A stretch of 11,598 nt of DNA. Origin: Lachnospiraceae bacterium UBA4317. Lineage in GTDB: Bacteria; Bacillota_A; Clostridia; Lachnospirales; Lachnospiraceae. A program made the position numbers and the translations under genes. How positions within the stretch are numbered: the first letter of the stretch is position 1; each line of letters starts with the position of its first letter. Below the pieces are notes generated by a model. It was given only the letters and a program-made list of their open reading frames with translations. It searched no databases and was not told the DNA's origin. Shown here piece by piece: positions 5,480-11,598 of this stretch. The DNA lies in the NCBI GenBank assembly GCA_002394525.1, contig DGUF01000080.1, forward strand, positions 1 to 11,598. The letters are read 5' to 3'.

Positions 5480-6940
5480 TCACTCCAGCATCGGACCAAT
5501 CCTCATGATCTGGTGGGAATATCTCTCCACGAATTCCAGGATCATATAATCGGGATCCGCTTCCTCCAGCATCTCCGGTCTATAATCCGCGCGAAGGGTC
5601 ACATAGACATCGGAAAACTGCTCCCGCAGGGCAGGAAGCAGGGCCGACCGGAAGGAATCCCCGGCCAGAAAGACCCTGGCCTTGTGCGGGGCATCCTCAT
5701 TGGTAAAATGCGTCATGATCTTGTGGGACTGCTGGTATTCATAATCCGGCCAGTTCATTTTGGGCGCCCCCTCGATCTCGTATTCCGTTTCATCGTCCAG
5801 AATCGACCTCAGGCCGGCCATCTTTGCCAGATCATCCTGGCCGTTGTAATGGTAATTCTCACGCAGGGGCCAGGTCGTGTAAGTCCTTTCCGCAAGGTCC
5901 GGTATGGAGATCCCCCAGCCGGCCAGGAGCTTTCTGGCGCCTATGTAGCCGCCCAGCTGGTTCCAGTGGGTATCATAATAATAATAGAGCTGGGTGGACA
6001 AATGCTGGTCCAGCAGTTCCTGCTTGGGGGAGACGGAATTGAACCCTTTTTCAGCAAGGAATGCCGCCAGCTTGTCCGTCCGTGTCTCCTCGGCGCGCAC
6101 ATAGGTATCCGGCATATTTTCCCAGTAAATATTTTCCTTATTCGGCGCAAATATGACCGCCAGCCTGGTCCCTCTTTTTTCCAGCTTGTCCTCTAATTTC
6201 CCGACCAGTCCGGCGATCTTGTCCAGTTCAGCCTGGGTGAACTGTTTCGTCCCCTCGTAATCACCGATCGGGTCTGCGTCATTCTTGCTCTTATAAAACA
6301 GCCACTTGCCCTTTCCGGCCAGGACCTGAACCGACGCGACCTCCCGCGTCCCGAAATAGGTGACGACCGTATCGACATTGCTGAGCTCCTTTTTGACCGG
6401 AACAGTCCAGTAGGATTCCGCCTTATCAATGGCCGCGTCCACAGCGGCGCAGAGGGCCTTCACCTTTCTGGCCAGCCTGCGCGGGATTGAGGGAGAAGGG
6501 GCCTGGTCCGTGGCTGCAGCTTCAGATTCAACAGAAGCAGCGGCCTTTTGTCCGGCCGCAGAAGCTGGATGACCGGCAGTGTCTGTCTTCTGTCCGGAAC
6601 CGGCATCTTTCTGACTCGCAGTGTCCGAATTCTGCCCGGAGGCAGTATCCTTCTGCCCTGGACTGTCCGCCTTCTGTCCGGAGCCGGCATCTTGCTGATC
6701 ATTTTTCGGATCAGCCGAGGAAGAGGCTTTCGAAGCCGTGCTTTTGGACGAAGCCGCCTGTGAAGCAGGTTCCTTTGCAGCTGAATTTGCAGAAGAAGCC
6801 TCCTGCTCTGCAGTATTCGCGGCCAGAGCCTTCCTGACCGCTCCCCCTGTCAGGATCCAGGAGGCGGCCGAGAACACCAGCACAAGGACAAGGATGACGA
6901 TCCAGTACCAGCGCATCCTGCCCGTATCCGTTTTTTTCAT
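5480..6940 (-). CDS. AlgJ/AlgX-like SGNH (DHHW-type) protein, partner of the MBOAT acyltransferase
   Basis: 486 residues from ATG 6940. GGGAG seven bases upstream supports this start over TTG 7000, which would add 20 polar residues before the membrane helix. One helix, 11-31, anchors it with the rest outside. Residues 42-150 are a low-complexity Ala/Ser/Gln/Lys/Asp linker with imperfect repeats (GSGQKxD). The catalytic part, about 155-486, has the SGNH layout: GKGKWLFYK (209-217), a helical region, YYDTHWNQLGGY (321-332) with the Asp323/His325 pair, and FLAGDSFRSALLPA (424-437) with the nucleophile Ser429 in a GDSF block. This is how AlgJ/AlgX and DHHW-family proteins look; they work outside the membrane and move acetyl groups from an MBOAT channel to a polysaccharide. 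The MBOAT gene is directly upstream on the same strand, 122 bases away. The polymer is unknown: no glycosyltransferase lies in the window. Family assignment is good, transferase activity is inferred. Confidence 0.82.
   Translation of the reverse strand: MKKTDTGRMRWYWIVILVLVLVFSAASWILTGGAVRKALAANTAEQEASSANSAAKEPASQAASSKSTASKASSSADPKNDQQDAGSGQKADSPGQKDTASGQNSDTASQKDAGSGQKTDTAGHPASAAGQKAAASVESEAAATDQAPSPSIPRRLARKVKALCAAVDAAIDKAESYWTVPVKKELSNVDTVVTYFGTREVASVQVLAGKGKWLFYKSKNDADPIGDYEGTKQFTQAELDKIAGLVGKLEDKLEKRGTRLAVIFAPNKENIYWENMPDTYVRAEETRTDKLAAFLAEKGFNSVSPKQELLDQHLSTQLYYYYDTHWNQLGGYIGARKLLAGWGISIPDLAERTYTTWPLRENYHYNGQDDLAKMAGLRSILDDETEYEIEGAPKMNWPDYEYQQSHKIMTHFTNEDAPHKARVFLAGDSFRSALLPALREQFSDVYVTLRADYRPEMLEEADPDYMILEFVERYSHQIMRIGPMLE
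6570..6700 (-). repeat. Imperfect repeats coding the Gln/Lys/Ser linker of the AlgJ-like protein
   Basis: CTTCTGTCCGGA at 6587-6598 recurs at 6671-6682, each followed by a closely matching (C/G)CCGGCATCTT, so the unit is 84 bases (28 residues). Shorter CTTCTG/TTCTGCCC words lie between them. The coded peptide repeats GSGQKxD and SGQN motifs. Repeats of this kind can change length by slippage; the lengths here keep the frame. Confidence 0.6.
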
Positions 6941-7062
6941 AGTGTGTCTCCCGTTTCTATTCACAGCCAATAAATTCCAGGCATTTTTGCGACAATGCAA
7001 AGCATAGTTATTCTCATCAAAGGATCAGCAGATCGCTGCTCTGCATGGCCGTAACCTCTGTC

Positions 7063-8475
7063 TTAGAAATTCCCGTAGATATATGGCGCATAGGAGGAAT
7101 TGACCATTGCGCATACAGCCAGAAATACGATGACGATCAGCAGGGCGCCGCTGGCATACTGGAACCATTTTTTCTGCCGGAGTCCGGCCAGAAGCTTCTT
7201 CCAGGGCAGGCACAGGAGGACCGCCATGGCCAGGAAGGGAAGGAAGTGGACCGCCTTCTCCTCGATGGGACCTGTCCCGCCGCCGAACATGCCGCGGACA
7301 TAGCGGCCGGCCGCGCCGAGGCCCGCTGCCCGGAAGGGGACCCAGAGGAGGTTCACAAAGAAGAGGGTGTAGAGATGGCCGATGATATTGATCCCGGGCT
7401 TCTCTGCCCCCTTTTCTCCCTGTCTCTTTCCCTGCTTTTTTCCCTGTCCCAGATATTTTTCCCCGGTCAGAAGGACAAAATAGCCCAGGCCCCAGAGAAT
7501 AAAGGTCCAGTCGGCCCCGTGCCAGATGCCGGTCAAAAGCCACACAGCCAGCATATTGAGGATGTGACGGCCGGCGGAGCACCTGTTGCCGCCCAGGGGG
7601 ATGTAGACATAATCCCGGAACCACTGGGTCAGGGACATATGCCACCTGTTCCAGAAGTCAGAGATGCTGGCCGCCTGATAGGGGGCGTTGAAGTTCTCCC
7701 GGATCTTAAAGCCCAGGAGCTGCCCGATCCCGACCGCCATATCCGAGTAGCCGGAAAAGTCATAATAGAGCTGGAGGGTATAGGCGATGGACCCGATCCA
7801 GAGCCCGATACAGGAATAGCTGTTTCCCAGAGCCGTCCCGTCAAAATAATAGTCGGCCAGATAGGCCATCTTGTCGGCGATCAGGACCTTTTTGCACAGG
7901 CCGGCCGCGATCCGCTCCATGGCCGCCGCATAATCGCAGCCGGCCATACGGTCTCCCAGTCCCCCCGCAAACTCCCCGTAGCGGATGATGGGCCCGGAGG
8001 TCACGGTCGGGAAAAAGGTCAGATAGAGCCAGGTCCGGACCAGCGACGGTCTTTTTTCAATTTTTCCCTTATAAAGATCCACCAGGAGGGAGACCGCCTC
8101 AAAGGTCACAAAGGAGATCCCCGTGGGGATAAAGAGCGAGGGCACATCCCTGCCGGACCCGGTCACAGAATTTACAGTCCGGACCAGAAAGGCCGTGTAC
8201 TTGACCACGACAAGGGGCGCCGCCGTCAGGACCAGGGAGAGAGCCAGGACATGGCGGCTCCTGACCTTTTCCACCAGGATCGAGAGAAGCCAGACCAGGA
8301 CCGCGAAGGCACATAAAAAAAGCAGGGAGCCCGCTCCTCCCCAGATCAGGAAAAGGGCATTGGCAAGCATGAGGAGAAAACTCCTCACGAAAACAGCCCT
8401 GGATCCCGCCAGCCTGTATAAAATAACAAATAAGGGCAAAATGCCGATCAGAAAAATACTTGAAGTAAAGGTCAT
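7063..8475 (-). CDS. MBOAT family O-acyltransferase (AlgI-type)
   Basis: 470 residues from ATG 8475, which starts directly in a membrane helix (MTFTSSIFLIGILPLF); longer starts add a polar leader foreign to the family. About ten or more hydrophobic helices are seen. Family blocks are present in order: LQLYYDFSGYSDMAVG (235-250), FNAPYQAASISDFWNRWHMS (262-281, with His279), WFRDYVYIPLGGNR (285-298) and LTGIWHGADWTFILWG (314-329), in which His319 matches the catalytic His of AlgI. Such proteins pass an acetyl (or other acyl) group from cytoplasmic acyl-CoA through the membrane to an acceptor. The AlgJ-like gene follows on the same strand, so the likely process is O-acylation of an exported or wall polysaccharide. 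A charged insert near 340-360 (GQGKKQGKRQGEKG) is a cytoplasmic or outer loop of unusual length. A DltB role is unlikely because no dltA, C or D gene accompanies it. Confidence 0.92.
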   Translation of the reverse strand: MTFTSSIFLIGILPLFVILYRLAGSRAVFVRSFLLMLANALFLIWGGAGSLLFLCAFAVLVWLLSILVEKVRSRHVLALSLVLTAAPLVVVKYTAFLVRTVNSVTGSGRDVPSLFIPTGISFVTFEAVSLLVDLYKGKIEKRPSLVRTWLYLTFFPTVTSGPIIRYGEFAGGLGDRMAGCDYAAAMERIAAGLCKKVLIADKMAYLADYYFDGTALGNSYSCIGLWIGSIAYTLQLYYDFSGYSDMAVGIGQLLGFKIRENFNAPYQAASISDFWNRWHMSLTQWFRDYVYIPLGGNRCSAGRHILNMLAVWLLTGIWHGADWTFILWGLGYFVLLTGEKYLGQGKKQGKRQGEKGAEKPGINIIGHLYTLFFVNLLWVPFRAAGLGAAGRYVRGMFGGGTGPIEEKAVHFLPFLAMAVLLCLPWKKLLAGLRQKKWFQYASGALLIVIVFLAVCAMVNSSYAPYIYGNF

Positions 8476-8534
8476 ATCGATTGCCTGCCTTTTATTGGAT
8501 GAAGTGCCGCGCACAAAACCATTCTGTATAAAAA

Positions 8535-8563
8535 AATATAACATATACAGGGAAAGGTCTCAA
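8535..8563 (-). promoter_or_regulatory. Sigma-A-type promoter of the MBOAT/AlgJ-like operon
   Basis: On the minus strand, TTGAGA (8563-8558) and TATATT (8540-8535) are spaced 17 bases apart, and TG one base before the -10 gives an extended -10. Transcription should begin near 8528, leaving a leader of about 50 bases before ATG 8475. Confidence 0.7.
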
Positions 8564-8672
8564 TGCAATTATGCGTCAGGACGGGTCCGCGCAAGACGGG
8601 TCCGGGCCGCTGCCAGGTCCCTGTACCATCTGATAATATTTTCCAACAATTTTTCTGCCAAAGGCAGGCGGC

Positions 8673-8789
8673 ATGGCCGCCTTTATCATCAGGTGGGTCC
8701 TGGATGACAGCCTGTCACAGGAAAAAGCGGAGGAGCTTCTGGCCCGGATCCTGCTCCAGCCTCCGGCAGCCAAACCGGATTTGGGATGA
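8673..8789 (+). CDS. Possible small protein, 38 residues
   Basis: An ATG-to-TGA frame codes MAAFIIRWVLDDSLSQEKAE followed by ELLARILLQPPAAKPDLG. The first part is hydrophobic and the middle forms an amphipathic helix. The composition looks protein-like rather than random, but there is no good ribosome binding site and the start codon sits inside a GGCGGC/GCCGCC hairpin (8668-8682) that could block translation. I do not recognise it. It may be a remnant or chance. Confidence 0.25.
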   Translation: MAAFIIRWVLDDSLSQEKAEELLARILLQPPAAKPDLG

Positions 8790-8875
8790 GAGAGGGCCCT
8801 GTCCGGCCCTGGCAGGGCCGCGCATGGTTTTGCCACTACCCCGATCCGTGAACAATCTTTGCGTGTGTTGTTCTG
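8790..8875. other. Non-coding stretch with a GC-rich hairpin
   Basis: GGCCCTG (8795-8801) pairs with CAGGGCC (8813-8819). A TTTT follows only nine bases later (8828-8831), so it is at best a weak plus-strand terminator. It also lies just past the FN3 fragment's stop on the other strand, where no T run follows. The rest of 8564-8875, apart from the small ORF, shows no gene I can support. Confidence 0.35.
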
Positions 8876-9202
8876 TTATTTCGTCTTAGAACTCTTGGCC
8901 GGGCTCCAGGTCGAATAGTACTTCGTTCCACCGACCGTCTTGAAGGCCCTGACCCTCACATAGTATTTATGCTTCGCCGCCAGCCCCTTCAAGGTCGCAG
9001 ACACTTTACTCACACCAGTCACCGTCACGATCTTCTGAGTCTTGAAATCGCTCCGGGAGCTGTACTGGATCTGATAGCCGGTCGTCTGCGAGGCCTGCTT
9101 CTTCCAGACGACTGTCAGCTTCTTCGAACCGGGGGTAATCTTTGACACTGCGGTGGGCTTGGAATTGATGCGGAAGGTCTTCTTAATGGTAACACAATAC
9201 AC
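8876..9202 (-). pseudogene. Orphan fibronectin type III fragment of a surface protein (N-terminally truncated)
   Basis: The frame codes 108 residues from GTG 9202 and ends TAA. Residues 15-108 form one fibronectin III domain: KPTAVSKITPGSKKLTVVWK, then QTTGYQIQYSSRSDF, then HKYYVRVRAFK and YYSTWSPAKSSKTK. This wording is typical of the C-terminal domain of secreted Lachnospiraceae-type proteins, where VTIKKTFRIN normally follows other Ig-like or catalytic domains. Here no signal peptide or membrane helix is present, and the in-frame stretch just upstream ends at a TGA near 9229 with no family-like sequence. I therefore read it as the tail of a broken gene. It could still be read as a small cytosolic ORF, but a function for a lone FN3 domain inside the cell is hard to imagine. 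Confidence 0.55.
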
Positions 9203-9212
9203 AAGCTTTAAA

Positions 9213-9485
9213 TCATTTTCTAACGTTCATTCCTCCGCCTCCCCAGTCAACATCCTCTGTAAAGATCTCTTCCCCTTTCCCGTATTGGGCTTCCATAATG
9301 TCCCCGGATCCGCCTTCCACCGGGCGGGATACGGTCAACTTTGCGCTGTATTCCGTCATCCGGTAAAATCCGTTATCCTTTAGGAAACTGTTGATCCCAT
9401 ACAGACTGGTTGTATGGAGGTGGCAGCCCGGCAGGACGTCAGCGATCCTTTCATCTTTGTATAAGAAAAGCTGCAGGCATGATCT
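9213..9485 (-). pseudogene. Unidentified open frame without a credible start (gene remnant?)
   Basis: Ninety codons are open between TAA (9486-9488) and TGA (9213-9215). The peptide reads like protein: DVLPGCHLHTTSLYGINSF, then FYRMTEYSAKLTVSRPVEGG, then YGKGEEIFTEDVDWGGGG. Its first codons overlap the terminator hairpin of the upstream gene, and no ATG occurs in the first third, so an intact gene is unlikely. The end overlaps the region where homology of the FN3 fragment begins, in another frame. I do not recognise the family. It may be the end of a lost gene, or a chance frame. Confidence 0.3.
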
Positions 9486-9508
9486 TTATGTTTTCTCATG
9501 CCTGCAGC
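9461..9508 (-). terminator. Intrinsic terminator of the B-repeat surface protein gene
   Basis: GCTGCAGGCATGA (9470-9482) and TCATGCCTGCAGC (9496-9508) form a perfect 13-base-pair stem with a 13-base loop. On the minus strand it is followed by TTTTCTTAT. It lies about 100 bases beyond the stop at 9610. The rest of 9509-9609 holds nothing further I can support. Confidence 0.9.
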
Positions 9509-9609
9509 ATTAATACTGCTCTACAGAGGCTGCCTTCTGGAAGTCAGGAGGTTATCTGTCTCCTTATTTCTGGCTCTTCAATTTTGTCGGCACCCCTTTC
9601 GCGGTTTCC

Positions 9610-11598
9610 TCACTTTTTCTTCCACTTGGCGTAGAGATAGCGGTTGGAGGTCACCTTGAATTTGGCCGGATTGGAGATTTTCTTGGTCAGCGCGGCGTCC
9701 AGGCACCAGCCGACGAAGGTGTAGCCTTCGCGCTCAATGTGGGAGCCGGTGGGCAGGGAGATCGTGGAACCGCTCTTGACCAACCCGTAGATGATGGGGT
9801 CGTTGTCGGGATCCTTGTCGACCGCTCCGCCGTTGGTGACGAGGGCGACAGTCAGTCCCGTCCTCTTTTTCCAGACCGGGTAGAGGGTGATGTTCTTGGT
9901 GAACTTATAGCCGGCCGAGATGGAGGTTCCACCCTTTTTCAGGGACCAGCCGCCGACGTACAGGTGCTTGAATGCTTCGTCGTGGGCGGGTTCATGGGAG
10001 TAGATCTCCGTGGAGGCGAGGGTGGCGTTCTTGGGGACCTTGACCGAGAATTTCGTCACATATTTGCGGTTGTTCCAGTCATAGATGGACCCGGCGTCCG
10101 CCTGCAGGGTGACTGTGACCGTGGCGGTCGTCGTCGTTGCTTTTACCCAGACGGCTGTATAGGTGGTCGCCTTCGCGGGCGCTTCGTTATGGAGATTTGT
10201 GACGACCTTGCCGGTCACGGAGTTCTTCCAGCCCTTGAGCTTATAGCCGGATTTGGTCACTGACCAGGGGGCCTCTGAACCGATCTTTGTCTTCGCCTTG
10301 ATATAGATGGCGGATCTGACACCCTTGGGGAAGGTGCCGCCGTTGGGCTTGAAGGTAATCTTGATGCCCTTGGCCCATTTGGCCTTGACGGTCGTGTTCT
10401 TTGTGAAAACATGGCTGGCCGGCAGGATCTTCGAGGCATTGGCAGTGTCATACCAGCCGACGAAATAGTATCCCGCCCTGGTCAGGCTGTCGGGAAGGTC
10501 TTCGCACATGAGGCCCTTTTTGGAGGTCACCTTGCCGGAGGTTTTTCCGTTGTAGTCCTTTCCTCCATTGGCATTCCAGGTGATCGTGACCTCTGTGTCC
10601 CACTTGGCGTAGACGGTCGTGTTGCCGGTGGGAATAAACTCGTCATAATAGGGCTTTGTCTTGCAGGTCTTGTCAAAGAAGAACCTGGCTTCCGTGTCGT
10701 CCTTGTACGCCCAGATGGACCCGATACTGTCGCCCTGCGCAATATAAAAGCTGTAGCTGTTGGCAGTTGACTCGTCTTCAAATACATAACTGCCGGTTCC
10801 TCTGTTTGTGTAGGAAGAACCTTTAAGGTTGGTCACCGTGATCTTATAGGACTTGGACTGCCACCTGGCATAATAGGTGATGTTCTTTGTGATGGTATCC
10901 GACTTTTTGACGGGGCTTGTGAACTTGATATCCTTGTACCAACCCAGGAAAACATAGCTGCCCTTGTGCGGTGTATATTCGCTGTAATCGATATAATTGC
11001 CGATGTTTTCGCCTGCTTCGATCTCCAGGACCTTCCTGGTCGCCTTGGTATCCGTGCCGAAATAGCCGCTGCCGGCATTGAAGGTGACCTTATAGGATTT
11101 GGCCCAGCTGGCGTAGAGGGTGAGGTTCTTTGTGACCTTGTAGGATCCGGTCAGGATCGTCCCGGCGTTTCTGGACATCGTCCAGCCCTTGAAAATATAT
11201 CCGCTGCGGGAGATGGTGTAGCTGCCGGGCAGGTAGGTCGTCTCATTTAACTTTTCCTGGACCCCGCTGCCGTAAGACTCGGCATAGTAATCCTGTGTCC
11301 AGGCTCCGCCGTTTGTGTCAAATTTGACCGTATAGAGCTTTTCCCACTTTGCGTAGAGGGTGACGTCCTTGGCAAAGGTGTAATTGCTGCCGGACAGGAC
11401 GGTCCCGTTCTGAGTCTCCGACCAGCCCTGGAACTCATAGCCGCTGCGCTCTACATAATAGCTGCTGGGAAGGTAGAGGGTCGTTCCTTTTTCACCCCTC
11501 TTGCCGTTTCCATATTGCTCTGAGTAGTAGTCGTCCTTCCATTTTCCGCCGGCCAGGTTGAACTTTACGGTAAATACTCTGGTCCACTTGGCATAGAG
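9610..11598 (-). CDS. InlB B-repeat (Listeria-Bacteroides repeat) surface protein, 5' end outside window
   Basis: The frame is open from the right edge to TGA at 9610-9612: 662 residues visible. The Met at 11178 is internal (residue 141, in a GWTMSRN segment), so it is not the start. Eight B repeats follow each other, about residues 9-88, 89-168, 169-250, 251-336, 337-411, 412-493, 494-581 and 582-662. The typical unit is (Y/V)xVxFxxNGG, a Pro/Gly-rich middle, SGYxFxGW, then TxxTLYAKW. The fourth repeat (251-336) has lost the GW core and reads FFFDKTCKTKPYYDEF instead. The protein stops right at the last repeat (YLYAKWKKK), with no LPXTG, membrane helix, wall-binding or FN3 domain. B repeats are small ubiquitin-like folds that act as spacers or adhesive arms of secreted proteins; any head domain and signal peptide lie upstream of the window. 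Family assignment is certain, role as adhesin is inferred. Confidence 0.9.
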   Translation of the reverse strand, partial: LYAKWTRVFTVKFNLAGGKWKDDYYSEQYGNGKRGEKGTTLYLPSSYYVERSGYEFQGWSETQNGTVLSGSNYTFAKDVTLYAKWEKLYTVKFDTNGGAWTQDYYAESYGSGVQEKLNETTYLPGSYTISRSGYIFKGWTMSRNAGTILTGSYKVTKNLTLYASWAKSYKVTFNAGSGYFGTDTKATRKVLEIEAGENIGNYIDYSEYTPHKGSYVFLGWYKDIKFTSPVKKSDTITKNITYYARWQSKSYKITVTNLKGSSYTNRGTGSYVFEDESTANSYSFYIAQGDSIGSIWAYKDDTEARFFFDKTCKTKPYYDEFIPTGNTTVYAKWDTEVTITWNANGGKDYNGKTSGKVTSKKGLMCEDLPDSLTRAGYYFVGWYDTANASKILPASHVFTKNTTVKAKWAKGIKITFKPNGGTFPKGVRSAIYIKAKTKIGSEAPWSVTKSGYKLKGWKNSVTGKVVTNLHNEAPAKATTYTAVWVKATTTTATVTVTLQADAGSIYDWNNRKYVTKFSVKVPKNATLASTEIYSHEPAHDEAFKHLYVGGWSLKKGGTSISAGYKFTKNITLYPVWKKRTGLTVALVTNGGAVDKDPDNDPIIYGLVKSGSTISLPTGSHIEREGYTFVGWCLDAALTKKISNPAKFKVTSNRYLYAKWKKK
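11120..11598 (-). repeat. Recently duplicated pair of B repeats (first two visible units)
   Basis: Repeats 1 and 2 are both 80 residues long and share an uncommon insert, DYY(S/A)E(Q/S)YG(N/S)G, followed by a TT..YLP segment. Later repeats lack this insert and differ in length (75-88). At DNA level the pair align without gaps over most of their length. They look like a younger duplication than the other six. Confidence 0.65.

Noticed and set aside
7027..7040. AGCAG/CTGCT hairpin between the MBOAT and AlgJ-like genes as a terminator or attenuator
   Set aside because: Five base pairs only and no T run directly following on the minus strand.
7045..8316. 423-codon plus-strand open frame
   Set aside because: It lies exactly antisense to the MBOAT gene, whose family motifs are unmistakable; the peptide is rich in Gly, Asp, Gln and Pro without a fold pattern.
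7063..8475. MBOAT as DltB of a D-alanylation operon
   Set aside because: No DltA, DltC or DltD is adjacent, and the downstream partner has the DTHW/GDSF pattern of AlgJ-like proteins.
11176..11178. Start of the B-repeat protein at the Met at 11178
   Set aside because: The same frame is open to the window edge and codes two more clear B repeats; this Met is inside a GWTMSRN core.

Overview
The window looks like chromosome from a moderately GC-rich Firmicute, most likely a Clostridia/Lachnospiraceae relative. The evidence is the surface-protein style (InlB-type B repeats, a Lachnospiraceae-like fibronectin III tail, tandem DUF6591-like domains), strong AGGAGG ribosome binding sites and simple hairpin/T-run terminators. 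This is a judgement from protein style, not a phylogeny. No tRNA, rRNA, CRISPR array, transposase or phage gene was seen.

Layout. (1) 2-1447, plus strand: the tail of an esterase-fold hydrolase, then a complete ATP-grasp ligase, ended by an intrinsic terminator at 1596-1635. (2) 1704-5095, plus strand: an ExbB/TolQ/MotA-like proton-channel subunit, a 731-residue secreted membrane-anchored protein with two DUF6591-like domains and a long acidic linker, and a small DUF2149 protein whose only membrane helix carries an ExbD-like DVMLVL motif. Together they look like an Exb/Tol/Mot-type energised complex in an apparently Gram-positive cell. This is the best candidate in the window for an undescribed system. 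(3) 5480-8475, minus strand: an AlgI-type MBOAT O-acyltransferase followed by an AlgJ/AlgX-like SGNH (DHHW-type) protein. This is a two-gene module for O-acylating an exported glycan. It has a good promoter at 8535-8563 and a strong terminator at 5387-5431, and it converges on block 2. (4) 8570-9485: a decayed-looking stretch holding a possible 38-residue ORF, an orphan FN3 fragment without a secretion signal, and an unidentified open frame with no plausible start. (5) 9610-11598, minus strand: the C-terminal 662 residues of a large B-repeat surface protein whose start lies outside the window, followed by a strong terminator at 9461-9508.

How the parts fit. Blocks 2, 3 and 5 all concern the cell envelope: a putative proton-driven transducer, glycan O-acylation, and a long repeat adhesin. 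The link between blocks is only physical neighbourhood. The link inside block 2 (channel plus ExbD-like partner) and inside block 3 (MBOAT plus SGNH partner) rests on family knowledge.
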